This document shows positions 21,833 to 32,130 of a DNA stretch of 64,000 nucleotides, one piece after another. Within the stretch, counting starts at the first letter, position 1; every line of letters starts with the position of its first letter. Below the pieces are notes generated by a model. That model had not been told where the DNA came from. It saw only the letters and a program-made list of their open reading frames with translations, and searched no databases. Location of the stretch: the NCBI GenBank assembly GCA_002633025.1, contig NMRB01002278.1, positions 20,113 through 84,112 of the forward strand, written 5' to 3'. This stretch comes from Notospermus geniculatus (lineage: Eukaryota > Nemertea > Pilidiophora > Heteronemertea > Lineidae). Both the position numbers and the translations under genes were made by a program.

Positions 21833-21985
21833 GGCTGTCAGAGTGGCGCAATGGAAATATTTGGAGCTGTTGTCACCAGGTTCTACATTCAATCACCTGT
21901 CAGAGGCAACCTTTCAGTGATAGAGGGATACTCTCGTTGACATTGCAGGTATTCTGTGGGCATTCTGGTTTCCTGAGCTTACATT
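21833..21985 (+). mobile_element. SINE-B copy (tRNA-derived)
   Basis: GGCTGTCAGAGTGGCGCAATGG is an A-box-like head shared with 52120-52402, and CCAGGTTCTACATTC is a decayed B box. It ends with TCTGGTTTCCTGAGC, the remnant of the CCGGTTTCCTCC domain. Confidence 0.7.
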
Positions 21986-22190
21986 TATTAGCCCAATAAT
22001 GGGTGTTGTGAAGAAAAGTTAACAAATGCTTTTACTTCAGATTTGTACAGTATACCGTAGTGCATTTGTACTCCAAAATCCAAGTAAAACCATTTGCCAG
22101 TCTTTATTCATATATGACCCATTGTCTCTAATATTTGGCGCTCAGCTCTCAACTCAATATTCTATCAGAATTTTGACATCGAAGGCAACT

Positions 22191-22373
22191 TTAAGCCTGC
22201 CTCACACTGGAGCTATCTGCTGAGCAAAAAGTCATTCGAGACCGTTTGCTCAGCAGATAGCTCACGTATGCACGAATTTTTCGTGAGTTTTCGGCCTCGC
22301 GAGGCAGAAAACTCACCGAAAATACGTGCAAACATGAGCTATCTGCTGAGCAAACGGTGTGCGGCAGGCTTTA
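22191..22373. mobile_element. MITE with TTAAGCCTGCC ends and a thrice-used 18-mer
   Basis: Ends TTAAGCCTGCCTCACAC and GTGTGCGGCAGGCTTTA are inverted. The motif AGCTATCTGCTGAGCAAA occurs three times inside: forward, reverse-complement and forward. Confidence 0.88.
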
Positions 22374-22607
22374 GACATGTGTAGCTGGCTGAAGGTGAAT
22401 TGATGGCATATGGACTTTGCTGAGAGATGGCAGCTGAAACTGGTGCTACTCTCATTGATTACCATTGTCAGGAGATATTGACAGAGTGCATACCCACCAT
22501 CAGGATTGTCGGGTGGAGCAGTGGATGTGGAAACATCCACAACTGCCTGAGGTTCTATCTCTGGTCGTTCCAGTGTCTTTATGTGACCGAGAGGGCAATA
22601 GCTGTTC

Positions 22608-23727
22608 TTACACTACAAAAAAGGCGGGCGTAATAAGCCCGGGTCTACGAAGTCTGGACTTCCTAAGCCCAGATAACATGAGAGGGTCTAGATAAGTCCA
22701 CACTTGACCCGGACTTCTACTTCAGCTGTAAGCGCAATTATCTTAGTTCTAGACACGGCGACAGATGGCGTTGCGATAATTACGTGTTACATTGAGTGAC
22801 CTGCGGATCACAGGCGGTCGTCTAGACGGGCACCAATTTACTACAATGCCTACGCCCCTACCCATGCATGACGTCATGACGCCCTGCCCTGTACACACAC
22901 AATCAAGAAAGGCCGGTCACAAAAAAAATACACCCACAAACTCATCAGGATTTCGATAACCTCAAACCTGCCAAGTCGCTTATCAGGCGATCAAATGAGT
23001 GTTTAGTCCTTACTTCATCAACTCATATGGTTGTCACAGCGTAATGTTCCTCAGAAAGATGGAAATAGTAGCGATGAAGTGGACTGACACAAACATGACA
23101 AAACCTCTCCCCAAAATGTTGATGATTTCCTCGTTCGGCGTCAGTCGGAAATGCGTTCTTCATTTTCATTGGTCGGAGAAATAAAAGCCCCACTCGCAAC
23201 GAGCAATGTCAAGCACATGACGTTGCCTGCTCCTGTACGACGTCAAGATGACTTTGTTGCGTTGTCTGCGGACGACGTCATCTTGACGTTGCGCGTGGCG
23301 AGTGGGGCTTTTAGTTTTTCCGAGTGACGCCGAACGGGAAATCGTCAACATTCTGGGGAGAGGTTTTGTCATGTTTGTGTCAGTCCACTTCATCGCTACT
23401 ATTTCCATCTTTCTGAGGAACATTACGCTGTGACAACCATATGAGTTGATGAAGTAAGGACTAAACACTCATTTGATCGCCTGATAAGCGACTTGGCAGG
23501 TTTGAGGTTATTGAAATCCTGATGAGTTTGTGGGTGTATTTTTTTTGTGACCGGCCTTTCTTGATTGTGTGTGTACAGGGCAGGGCGTCATGACGTCATG
23601 CATGGGTAGGGGCGTAGGCATTGTAGTAAACTGGTGCCCGTCTAGACGACCGCCTGTGCTGCGGATGTGACCTTCAAATTCTCCTGCGATCGCTGGGTTT
23701 CATACTAAATTGGATTTGTAGTGTAAG
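22608..23727. mobile_element. 1.1-kb palindromic element
   Basis: Arms 22804-23148 and 23329-23664 are inverted copies ~97% identical by eye. A further outer pair, CTTACACTACAAA and TTTGTAGTGTAAG, marks the ends. The same short peptide frame can be read from both arms, an effect of the palindrome. A separate MITE occupies the centre. Confidence 0.88.
23183..23312. mobile_element. Palindromic MITE at the centre of the large palindrome
   Basis: TAAAAGCCCCACTCGC and GCGAGTGGGGCTTTTA are perfect inverted ends over ~130 bp. GACGTCAAGATGAC and GACGTCATCTTGACGT lie inside. Confidence 0.9.
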
Positions 23728-24348
23728 TGCTCTGTTGGAAAACCTGGACTTCTCCCGAGTCTAGACGAAAAAAAACCCGGACTTCTCGTTCAGGTGTAAC
23801 TGTGGCTGATATAACCCTGACACTGTAGGTTTCCTCTGTGGGGTGGTTTCCTTTTACATCATGTAAATATTGCTCAGTATTGATGAGTAGCTAAAATGCC
23901 CCAAGTTGGTGCTCGCAGACCTGCAAATTATCATCACCCTGGAAGTGGAAGAAGGGTGTTGCTTATTGACATCTTCTCAGCATTGTTAGATCACGCTCAC
24001 CTTGACACAGATGAAATGACCAGAAAAACCTCAGCATCCTCTTCAATCAAAGACGAAGTTTGTTGACCCATTTATCTTTTGAAAATCATAACTCTGGCCC
24101 AAATGATGTATTTTATGGATGGTTTATTGATTGTAATAGCTGTGTGTTTGTCCTCAGAAGGCGATAACGAGCCACAACAATGGCATTATTGGATACAGTG
24201 TTGTTGCGTTGTGTGCGGTAGTCTTTGGATGAGGCTGGTCGCTGGGGTCACAGTTTCATCTTGTCTGGGTGATACCCATGGGCTGATAACGCATTCACTT
24301 CTGCTGTGTGGCTTGGAACGAAATCTCGATTTCTCGGACAACGGACAA
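23728..24348. other. No recognised gene
   Basis: At 23820-23870 TGTAGGTTTCCTCTGTGGGG-TGGTTTCC is a fragment of the tail domain seen in SINE-B. A 129-codon plus frame (24079-24468) reads into the minisatellite and is not supported. Confidence 0.45.
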
Positions 24349-24965
24349 CGTAGTGAGGTAGTCACCATAGACATGATAGGTTTTACGGACTATCCAGCAA
24401 AACAGTATTGGAGGATTCTGGGAGTTGGTGATGTGTGTAAGGCTTTCGGTGGATTTTTTTTGTGGTGAGGGCAGTCAAGGTTGTGAGGTAGACACCATAG
24501 ATTTTATGGAGCTCATCAGCAACAGTATTGGAGGATCTGGGAGGTGGTGATGTGTGTAATGCTTTCAGTTGATTTTAGTGGTGAGGGCAGACAAGGTAGT
24601 GAGGTAGTCACCTAGTAGTCACATGATAGATTTTACGGACTATCTAGCAACAGTATTGGAGGATTCTGGGAGTTGGTGATGTGTGTAAGGCTTTCAGTGG
24701 ATTTTAGTGGTGAGGGCAGTCAAGGTAGAGAGGTAGTCACCATAGATTTTATGGAGTTCATCAGCAGCAGTATTGGAGGATTCTGGGAGTTGGTGATGTG
24801 TGTAATGCTTTCGGTTGATTTTTAGCAGTGTGAGGGTTTGAACAAATCTTTATTTCGCTGTCGACGTATCAGGGAATAGTTGCCATAGATTTCATCGAGC
24901 TTATCATCAACAGCATTCGACAAGATAGGTTTTGGTGATGTGTGCAAGTCTTTCATCGGAATTTT
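24349..24965. repeat. Minisatellite, ~118-128-bp unit, ~4.5 copies
   Basis: Units share CAGTATTGGAGGATTCTGGG, GTTGGTGATGTGTGTAA and TGAGGTAGTCACCATAGA, starting near 24405, 24523, 24651 and 24770, with a diverged copy to 24965. Confidence 0.9.
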
Positions 24966-24973
24966 ATTCGTGG

Positions 24974-25012
24974 TGGTGGTGGTTGGGGTGGGGTTGGGGT
25001 TGGGGGAGGGTC
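24974..25012 (+). other. G-rich run, possible G-quadruplex
   Basis: Four tracts of at least four G lie at 24985-24988, 24990-24993, 24996-24999 and 25002-25006, separated by loops of one to two bases, after a TGGTGGTGG repeat. Confidence 0.6.
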
Positions 25013-25119
25013 ATTCGTTCACTTCAGAATGTTGGCTGAAGGATCCATGTGTGTGTTCGCCTTTTGACAATCTTGCTATCAATGTAATGAGGAAGGCCTC
25101 ATCAGTTAGCATTGGGTAA

Positions 25120-25232
25120 AGGGTAAAGTGGTAGAATTCTAGCCCCGGTACAATTCTAGCTTTTGAGTATACATCTCCATGCAATGCTGGCCATTTTTAC
25201 ACTCAGGGGCTAGAATTGTACCACTTTACCCT
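25120..25232. mobile_element. Palindromic MITE GGGTAAAGTGGTA
   Basis: GGGTAAAGTGGTAGAATTC…GGTACAATTCTAG and CTAGAATTGTACCACTTTACCC are inverted. Length is ~113 bp. Confidence 0.88.
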
Positions 25233-25410
25233 ATTGGTACTGGTTTTAGTTGGTGATGTTTGCAAGTATTGTTAGTTATTGGTGGCTGTAAGGGAGGCTG
25301 GGGTCATTGGCTCTTGTCAGAATTGTGAAGGATTTGTGTGTGAGCTTTGTGACAAATCTCAGTCGATGTCTGACTTCAGGACTTCATGGTCCTCCTGACT
25401 TCTGCCAGAG

Positions 25411-25682
25411 TACAGTACGGAACACAATTGACCTACCTTTATCTGCGTACTTCACACAGAAGGTATGCTTCAATTCATTGCGTATGGTACGAGTACGTCA
25501 CACGTCTCTTCTGCAAGACATCCGTGCACCATGGGCGATGACGTTTCGTCTTCACTGCGTGCCTTCCACAGCGGTGCGCGACGTCCGCAGAAGATACGAG
25601 GACAGTAGTACACGCATGATGCTGTATGTGGTATGTGGTTGGTATGTGGCGCAGAAGGTAGGTCAGTTGTTCAGCTTACTGT
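25411..25682. mobile_element. MITE family X, copy 1
   Basis: TACAGTACGGAACACAATTG-ACC at the left mirrors GGTCAGTTGTTCAGC-TTACTGTA at the right. Copies 2 and 3 are at 34633-34920 and 48695-48968. CAGT ends next to TA point to Tc1/mariner-type mobilisation. The interior has GACGT-rich inverted halves that stay open in one frame. Confidence 0.88.
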
Positions 25683-26322
25683 ATTCATATCAGGGGTCAA
25701 ATGGCACTTTTGACTAAGTTGGGAAATCATGGCAATCAGGATGCAGGTTCCGTTTCCAGTTTGAGGTGCATTTGACCCTAGCTCCCGGGTCTCAAAAAGC
25801 CATGTCCTTCTTTGTCTGTATCTTTGGATTAGTCAAGGAATTTGCAAAGATGATCTCATGCATTTGTGTCTATCATTTCCAGGTTTTATTCGCACCATAA
25901 TACGGAACTTTTTTTGCCGTTGTTCAGGACACTTTCCCTGCGTGTGTGGTCCCGAGGAAGTCTCGTCAATTTTGAATTATTGTGTTCAACCATCTTGGTT
26001 TCCTGTCCAGGGTATATGATTCATCCATTTTTCTCCCGGTCTATGATTTATGCACCGATTAAATTGATGCTCAATAATCCATTAAAATGGCCGGAAATGT
26101 TACTAAAGATCACGTTGAAGTCCTGTGGGGTTTGGTCCCGTGGAACTCGGGCGAGTTCTTGGTAGACCGAGACACTGACGTCCCTCCTCTGTCATTGTAT
26201 GATAAATCACACTTGATTCACCTTATGATTCAGTGGGCTGTCAGAATGCATTCTATCTCCCACGGCAGGGGTTTTTACCTCGCTACTCTTCATCCACTCG
26301 CACTTGTAACTTTGTGTGAGTG
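25683..26322. other. No gene; small inverted repeat
   Basis: AGGGGTCAAATGGCAC (25691) and GTGCATTTGACCCTAG (25770-25785) form a ~93-bp inverted repeat. Otherwise nothing was recognised. Confidence 0.45.
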
Positions 26323-26706
26323 CGTAGCCATGTTTACACTGCCAAACATTTCGGTCCAGTTGAAGTGAACAATACTTAGACCGGACCAGGTCCACTTCGT
26401 TTGTGCCGTTTAGACTGCAGCGATGAGTCACCATGCAATGTCCCTGAAGCATCACTCTCCATTCAGTGGAGGTAAGAAACTCGTGCGGAATCATGCCGTC
26501 GAGTTTTCCCGCAAGTGACGCAAAGATGAACTCCGTGCATGCGAAATACCGTCCCAGGCAAGTGGACTTGGTTCAGTTTGCCGTGGGTCAGGTTTACACT
26601 GCACATTTGGTCAGGGACCGAGACCACCTCCTTCTGCGGGTCTCTAACTAAGATTCACTTGTGGTCTGGACCGGGTACGCTTGGCATGTTTACACTGCCA
26701 CTTTTT
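26323..26706 (-). mobile_element. MITE family Y, copy 1
   Basis: It starts AGCCATGTTTACACTGCCAA and matches, in reverse orientation, the complete copy at 58776-59227 (CTTCGGTCCA, CTGCAGCGATGAGTCA, GAGGTAAGAAAC-type blocks). It ends near CATGTTTACACTGCCACTTTT and is shorter than copy 2. Confidence 0.85.
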
Positions 26707-27714
26707 TGGCAAAACGATTTTGAATTCAGTAGATGTTGTTTCGAGCAAGTCTTTTGTACCCTCCATAATCCACTAGATGCTGTGACGAAGGTTTTTTCAG
26801 CGTGCATATGCATACAGGTAAAGTTGAATTGACAATGAGACCTGATTGCGTTTAGGCAACCCATTTTTGATCTGGATTCAGATTAGACCTGGATAGCTTG
26901 CTAGATGGTCCACTCTCTGAAGCCAGATGCGACCACATGAGTATCAATTAGCATGCACTCAGACACTAAAATTTTTTAAACACATTCAAATTTGTTTAGA
27001 TTACATCTGTTTAATCTCTGCACGTCTAAAAACAGCCCTATTAGGAGTAAAGTACGTGTTTGGGATTTGGGTGTTTTTGGGTGGGACTACATGGTATGAA
27101 CGCATCTAAAGGCTTTCATCTTGCCCAACCAAGGCTTCCTGTCACTCCTACTATGAACTCGCTCCATCCACCCTTGCCGACCACCGTAGCATTTATCGCT
27201 CGCATTTGCCGCCCATGAGCGTGGCGGCTGAAGCAGCCAAACGTTACTGAAAGCGCGGTTTATGACGAAGATAGGAACATTGTGAGGTTTGCATCGATGA
27301 AAATCTCAAAATGAAGAATAATCTAATACGTTAATGCATGTTTTATTCACAAAACATTGGATTACACGCATTTATCATTGACAGTGGTGGGGGGGTGTGC
27401 GGTCCATGGAACGACCTGTCTGCGAGCAGGATGACAAACGGTGGTCGTCAAGGGTGAAGGGAGCGTAGTTCGAAAGGCGGAGTGACCGAAGGCCTTGATT
27501 AGTCAAGATGAAGGCTTTGGAATATGGAGGGATGTAGCATGGGTGTTCCCCTTTAACACAAGTTGCATTACCTTCTGCAATAGAGGGCACTCTCAGATAT
27601 AATCAGTACATGTATATTACTTGAAGTTAAAGTTAAAAGTTTGGGTAATCTGATGTCACGGTAGAGGTTGTCATCCAACTTCACACTTTTACTTCAATCC
27701 ATCCTGAAACCTTT
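26707..27714. other. No recognised feature
   Basis: At 27000-27035 GTCTAAAAACAGCCCTATTA resembles the end of the element at 35277-36160 as a single decayed terminus. There is no gene. Confidence 0.4.
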
Positions 27715-27985
27715 CAGTAGAACTCAGATGAGCTGCTCATTCAGTGCTACAATCTGAGCATTTCCGACCGGTACCCATTTATACCTGGGTGGAGTGAGGC
27801 AAGGGGGAAAGAAGCCTCCCAGAGTCTCCATTGCGACAGTGGGATTTGAACCATGGACCTCATGACCACCAGCTGGAGACCTGTGCCACTAGCCCCTGAC
27901 CTCCCAGAGTCTCACACTGACAGTGGGATTCAAACCAGGACCTCATGGCCACTAGCCAGAGACCCGAATCACTAGGCCACCAAGG
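27715..27985 (-). mobile_element. SINE-C copy (tRNA-like, minus strand)
   Basis: Read on the minus strand, GGTGGCCTAGTGATTCGGG, AGGTCCTGGTTTGAATCCCA (B box) and TCCACCCAGGTATAAATGGG resemble a tRNA-derived head followed by a body. The block CAGAGTCTC…GACAGTGGGATT(C/T)GAACC is present twice. Related sequence occurs at 30043-30603. Confidence 0.6.
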
Positions 27986-28352
27986 TTCCTTCAGATTTTT
28001 GCTTGGCCTTCTCATGGCTGCACTGCTTGTAGGCATCAGCAGGCCGAGGCTGAGGAGCCTGATAGCCTAGTGGTTATCACGTCCGCTTAGCAAGCGGCAG
28101 GTCCCGGGTTCGAATTCAGCCCAGGCAATATGGGATTTCATTCCGGGCTCTTCACGTCTGTCACATGGGACAGTGAGCTGTGGTGCCTTGTACCTTGTGT
28201 CTTTGCAAAGCAAGTAAAAGACCCCGTCCAAGTGAGGAATATGAAATAGAATCGGGTTTCTAAGGTGAAAGACATTGCTTCCTGCCAGATTCGAACCCAC
28301 GGACCCTCGCATGAGGCATCAATCGCCAGCACTAAGGGGCAGCACGCCTTAA

Positions 28353-28842
28353 CACCTTCGGTGCTGAGCGTTTTTCAGGATTTTCAGCCATTTGCTAAGG
28401 TTACACGTCTGTGGTGCCATCTTTAGGTGTCGTTGGCTGGTCATCTGCACCACTTGCCACGCTCAAATTATCATCAAAGTCACTATCTGAATCACTTCTA
28501 CCAACCTGTAAGCCTTCTTCATCGCTATTGTAATCCAAATCACTCAAATCCGATTCAGAACCAGCCAAAAATTCCACCATTTACCCCCCTGAAAACCAAG
28601 TTCTCAAGCGAATAGCACCGCGAGCCGCCATTGTATTCAATCTACAGCATGTACAGGCCGTCTATGGTGCTAAAAATAACTCTGATGTATTGTCCGATCA
28701 TGGGGAATCCCCATCTCAACAATGTGGTTGCGTATAAGCCTAGGCGCGAAATTTGAAATCAGGACGGTGATTACCGTCTTTTAGCACCCAAGCGTATACG
28801 TATGCACAAGACGGTGATTACCGTCCTTTAGCACCGAAGGTG
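28353..28842 (-). mobile_element. piggyBac-like element with TTAA target
   Basis: The element is 490 bp and bounded by TTAA (28349-28352, 28843-28846). Inverted ends are CACCTTCGGTGCT and AGCACCGAAGGTG (13 bp perfect). TTAA lies in the A-box region of the host SINE-D, which reads GGTTAAGGC once the insert is removed. An internal direct repeat GACGGTGATTACCGTC lies at 28762 and 28810. It keeps a short acidic ORF (28401-28580). Confidence 0.85.
28401..28580 (-). CDS. Acidic 59-residue ORF, possible piggyBac transposase N-terminus
   Basis: The frame runs on the minus strand from ATG at 28580 to TAA at 28401. It starts MVEFLAGSESDLSDLDYNSD and contains a second acidic/serine stretch SDSDSDFDDN. 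Very acidic Ser/Asp-rich N-termini are common in piggyBac-family transposases, and the frame sits in the expected place inside a TTAA-bounded element. The DDE catalytic core is absent, so this would be a deletion derivative retaining only the transposase start. No function is claimed. A chance frame is possible, but the composition is unlike the window's other ORFs. Confidence 0.5.
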   Translation of the reverse strand: MVEFLAGSESDLSDLDYNSDEEGLQVGRSDSDSDFDDNLSVASGADDQPTTPKDGTTDV

Positions 28843-29018
28843 TTAACCACTAGGCCAAATCCCCATCTTCAAAAAAGATGGTTCAATGGCCTATGTCAAA
28901 CGAGGCGTCCATCAGTACCCTGCAAGTAGTCCAAGTGAGGAACATGAGTAGCTTGTGATGGCCTCCTCCATACTTACCAGGGCAATAATGCTATAGCGTC
29001 GGCCCTGACGGAAAGATC

Positions 29019-29694
29019 AAATACAAGCAGGCCGAGGCCTATCACCTCCACCTGGTTCTTCCCAGGACAATTGTGCTCGTCTCTGAGCTCGACAAATACA
29101 ACATTGTGGTCGGATATGACGATTGTTGTGATTTCTCACTAATTCATATTTCGTTTCCACCGCGGATTGTATCTTGACAACAATGGACGAACGACGACAT
29201 TCTCCACTTTTTCTGAACACAGCCCGAAATGGCGTTGGACTTTTCCATATTTTCATTCATATGCATCGGTTCACATTGAGCATGGATTGTGCGGTAACAA
29301 TCAACTTCTCATTTGCCATGTATTCCTGTTATACATGAATACACGGCAAAGATATAGATTTTCCGTCTCGCTGTTAGAGCAGCGGCTGTGACAATGAAAA
29401 ATGATTTGTGTGTCTGTGGTTTCATGGGCGACTTGGTATACATTCGTTCACTTTTAAATCGAGTTTTATGATGTTTCATAAGAATTTTATGTGTTCAGTT
29501 ATATATTCGCACCATCTCGGTAGGATTCTATTATACTGTTGTGCCTAATTTGATCAAACGAACTGTCATGACTGTCCCTTTATGTTACATTGTGTAGAGC
29601 ACTAATTTTGCTTTATTATAATGGCCTCGGAATGTGACCAGTCTCCTCAGTACATCATCAGTTTGTATTTGGTTTTCCATCATGGCCGAAGCCA
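29019..29694. other. No recognised feature
   Basis: Frames at 29017-29256 (-) and 29167-29391 (+) show no family resemblance. No repeats were recognised. Confidence 0.4.
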
Positions 29695-29815
29695 GATATC
29701 CAACATAGAGCACAAAAAACGACACACAAAATGATAGTAAACATAAAATCGTCACCAAATTTTGCAAATTTTCTACCCCAACCGGGGTCTTCCTGAGGCA
29801 CTTTCTAGTTGAGAT
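29695..29815. repeat. Dispersed repeat R, copy 2
   Basis: It shares AGAGCACAAAAAACGACACAC, AAATGATAGTAAACA and TTTTCTACCCCAACCGGGGTCTTC with 8840-8955. It directly abuts the SINE-A copy that follows. Confidence 0.75.
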
Positions 29816-29821
29816 CCAAAG

Positions 29822-30042
29822 CTTTGGCCCTGGTAAATACGGAAGAGGCCATCTCAAGTTGCTATGTTCCTCACTTGGATGGGGTCTTTTACTTGCCCTT
29901 GCAAAGGAACAAGGTACAAGGCACCACGGCTTACTGTCCGATGCGCCGCGGACGTGAAGAGAGCCAGGGATGATTAATCCATGGTTCAGGATTTGAACCC
30001 GGGTCCTGCCACTTAAGCAGATGTGACAACCACTAGCTGAAA
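29822..30042 (-). mobile_element. SINE-A copy, minus strand
   Basis: Read on the minus strand: a tRNA-like head TAGTGGTTGTCACATCTGC, GGGTTCAAATCCTG (B box), the TTTGCAAGGGCAAG body, the GAGGAACATAGCAACTTGAG tail and GGCCAAAGC. The last part differs from other copies. Confidence 0.85.
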
Positions 30043-30196
30043 CCTTCTAAACTCAGATGAGCTGCTCGTTCAGTGGCCAACCTTGATCATTTTGACCGGT
30101 ACCAATTTATACTTTAACATCCTCCCAAAACTGTACTAATTTATACACCTGGCTGGAGTGAGACAATGTCCAGCGTCTCACGCCAACACTATGATT

Positions 30197-30309
30197 AGGT
30201 ATCCGCCACGGGTTACTGATGACTACGTGCAGGAGTAACCCCATGCATGCATTATGCACTGATCTTATCGTAGTCGTACGTAGTCGTCAGTAATCCGTGG
30301 CGGATACTT
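30197..30309. mobile_element. Palindromic MITE GGTATCCGCCACGG, copy 1
   Basis: GGTATCCGCCACGGGTTACTG…GACTACGT and ACGTAGTCGTCAGTAATCC-GTGGCGGATAC are inverted over ~113 bp. It is flanked by TA. Confidence 0.88.
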
Positions 30310-30438
30310 ATTTGGACCAGGGACCTCAAACCGCAGCTAGCCAGAGAACCCAAACCTCTACCAATTTATACACCTGGCTGGAGTGAGGCAAGGGAGGTAA
30401 ATAGACCTGTCCAGCGTCTCACGCCAACACTATGATTA

Positions 30439-30549
30439 GGTATCCGCCACAGGTTACTGATGACTACGTGCAGGAGTAACCCCATGCATGCGTTATGCAC
30501 TGATCTTATCGTAGTCGTACGTAGTCGTCAGTAATCCGTGGCGGATACC
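30439..30549. mobile_element. Palindromic MITE GGTATCCGCCACGG, copy 2
   Basis: It is nearly identical to the copy at 30197 (differences such as CCACAGG against CCACGGG). It was carried along by the tandem duplication rather than by a second insertion. Confidence 0.88.
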
Positions 30550-30603
30550 TATTTGGACCAGGGACCTCAAACCGCAGCTAGCCAGAGAACCGAGCCACTA
30601 GAG

Positions 30604-31294
30604 CACGGCGCTTCATAAAAGTAGGCCACAGGGTGACCTTGCCATCCTCATGTGTACGTGCCGAGAATGTCGCACGACACCAAGTCATGTCATGACAAGA
30701 TCTGTTAGAATAATTGATCAGTCTATCGGGAAACGTTAATTACATCAGTGTAATTAGCTCTACATAATGTCTGTAGGATATGCTTCTCGGTGTTCGTCGA
30801 GTTCTGCATCACTGGTTGTGGTCTCCACGAGATGATGGGATACGGATCCGACATTGGGAACAAATTTCTCATTTCCTGGTGGATATTTCGAGGTGACAGC
30901 ATCAGGTGTTTTGTTCAGTCCATTTGGATCTCTGGATACTGCAATACCATGGATTTACCGGTACACCTTTGTCGTGTGTCATCTTCCTTCATTTTCTGAC
31001 TTCGCAACATGATGGTGAATGTGGCTTAGTTGATACGCACTTTCCAGTCGTCTTAGTGTGGTGTAAGGTTGACGTATGACAAAATTCTAAGTTTTAACTG
31101 AATCGCCACTTCAACAATGGCACTGGAAGTGATTTCTTGATCCACCAATGGCAATCCCGTGTGATTACTTCAGTCATTGGAGTAACGTCATCATGACGTC
31201 ATTTCCAGATGAACAATAGAAATGCAATGTCATTTTGGAGCACTGTGTGTCTACGATGGTCAGCAGTGTTTTGTGGCAGCAAAAAATAGATAAA
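30604..31294. other. No recognised feature
   Basis: No terminal repeats or coding evidence were seen. Confidence 0.4.
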
Positions 31295-31540
31295 GGGCCT
31301 GTCACACTGAAAGTCGTTCTCAAAAACGTCCTGCCCCGTCCTAAAAAAATCGTAAAACGGGCTAGAACGTGTATCCTTGGACAAATAATGCTTCGATGAA
31401 CTGAAGCACCCTTCCTGTCCATGAAGTTCGTAAAAAGACTGTAAAACATTGCCACTACGTCCACTCCGTTCGCACATAGTTTGAGCCCGTTCGGCAACAT
31501 TTTCAAGAACGTACTGAGAACTAGCTCAGTGTGATTGGGG
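31295..31540. mobile_element. MITE family Z, copy 1
   Basis: GGGCCTGTCACACTGAAAGT at the left and AGCTCAGTGTGATTGGGG at the right are loosely inverted. Internal blocks GTTCTCAAAA-CGTCC and TTCGGCAACATTTTCAAGAA are shared with 32131-33014 and 38291-38530. Confidence 0.82.
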
Positions 31541-32130
31541 TATAAGTGAGCAATATTTTTGGTGACAGTTTAGAGTTCCATCGCAGTCAATAGTCGTCGG
31601 GCGATCACACTACATCATCCAGTCGTCGTCTACATCGGTTGACGACACTTGCTGACATCCAAGCAATGTCATTTAAACAAAGTGTTAACCCACGTCTTGA
31701 GGAACTCTAAATCATTTTGTCTTTGATAGAGTTCCATATTTTCTTCAATACTTCACAGTCTCTTCAAGATGTTGCTTCATTGAGAAAGATTTGTGAGTAT
31801 AACAACCTACGGAGTAACAAAGTGTTTGTCAACTCTCCACTCTCTATTTGATATTATGGTTCTTGTACGTTGTCGTTGATATCTTAAGGATTATGAATGT
31901 TTTGAGTCATCATCTTCTCCGAGTTGTCTGAGGAGAGTGTATCATCCGTTAGTGATGCTTAAACTCTTCAGGCTGATGGAGATACAGTCATTGTGTGACT
32001 CATTAAATAGGACTATTGGTGCAAAAAATGAGACAAGTGATGCAGCGATAGTGGGACCTTCTGTCAAAGTTGCACGTTGTTCTGGTATGTGCTGCTGGAC
32101 TGGTATCCTCTTAATTGAGGTTTCTGTTTA
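31541..32130. other. No recognised feature
   Basis: A GTCGTCGGGCGATCACAC motif at ~31594 faintly recalls MITE ends. Nothing firmer was seen. Confidence 0.35.

Larger units (their letters stand above)
28245..28928 (-). mobile_element. SINE-D, tRNA-like, minus strand, interrupted
   Basis: On the minus strand, after removing 28353-28846, it reads TTTGGCCTAGTGGTTAAGGC (A box) and later CGTGGGTTCGAATCTGG (B box), a tRNA-like head of the long-variable-arm type. The ~19-bp duplication of host SINE-A sequence at its ends shows that it retroposed there. Confidence 0.75.
28049..29018 (+). mobile_element. SINE-A copy split by a nested insertion
   Basis: The head and body are at 28049-28244 with good boxes (TAGCCTAGTGGTTATCACG, GGGTTCGAATTC), and the tail resumes at 28929-29018 (GAGTAGCTTGTGATGG to GGCCCTGACGGAAAGA). 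The junction sequence GTCCAAGTGAGGAAYATGA is present on both sides (28226-28244, 28929-28947), as expected for a retroposon target duplication. Confidence 0.9.
30043..30603 (-). mobile_element. SINE-C-like unit in tandem duplicate, each with a MITE
   Basis: Two ~240-bp units share TTTATACACCTGGCTGGAGTG, CAGCGTCTCACGCCAACAC and GACCAGGGACCTCAAACCGC. Both contain the same palindromic MITE at the same internal position, so the MITE arrived before the tandem duplication. Confidence 0.85.

Noticed and set aside
22999-23468. Identical short peptides on + and - strands
   Set aside because: They are the two arms of the large palindrome, not paired genes.
28082-28125. Functional tRNA gene in the SINE-A or SINE-D heads
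   Set aside because: A and B boxes are present, but the acceptor stem and 3' end do not close and SINE body sequence follows. These are retroposons.
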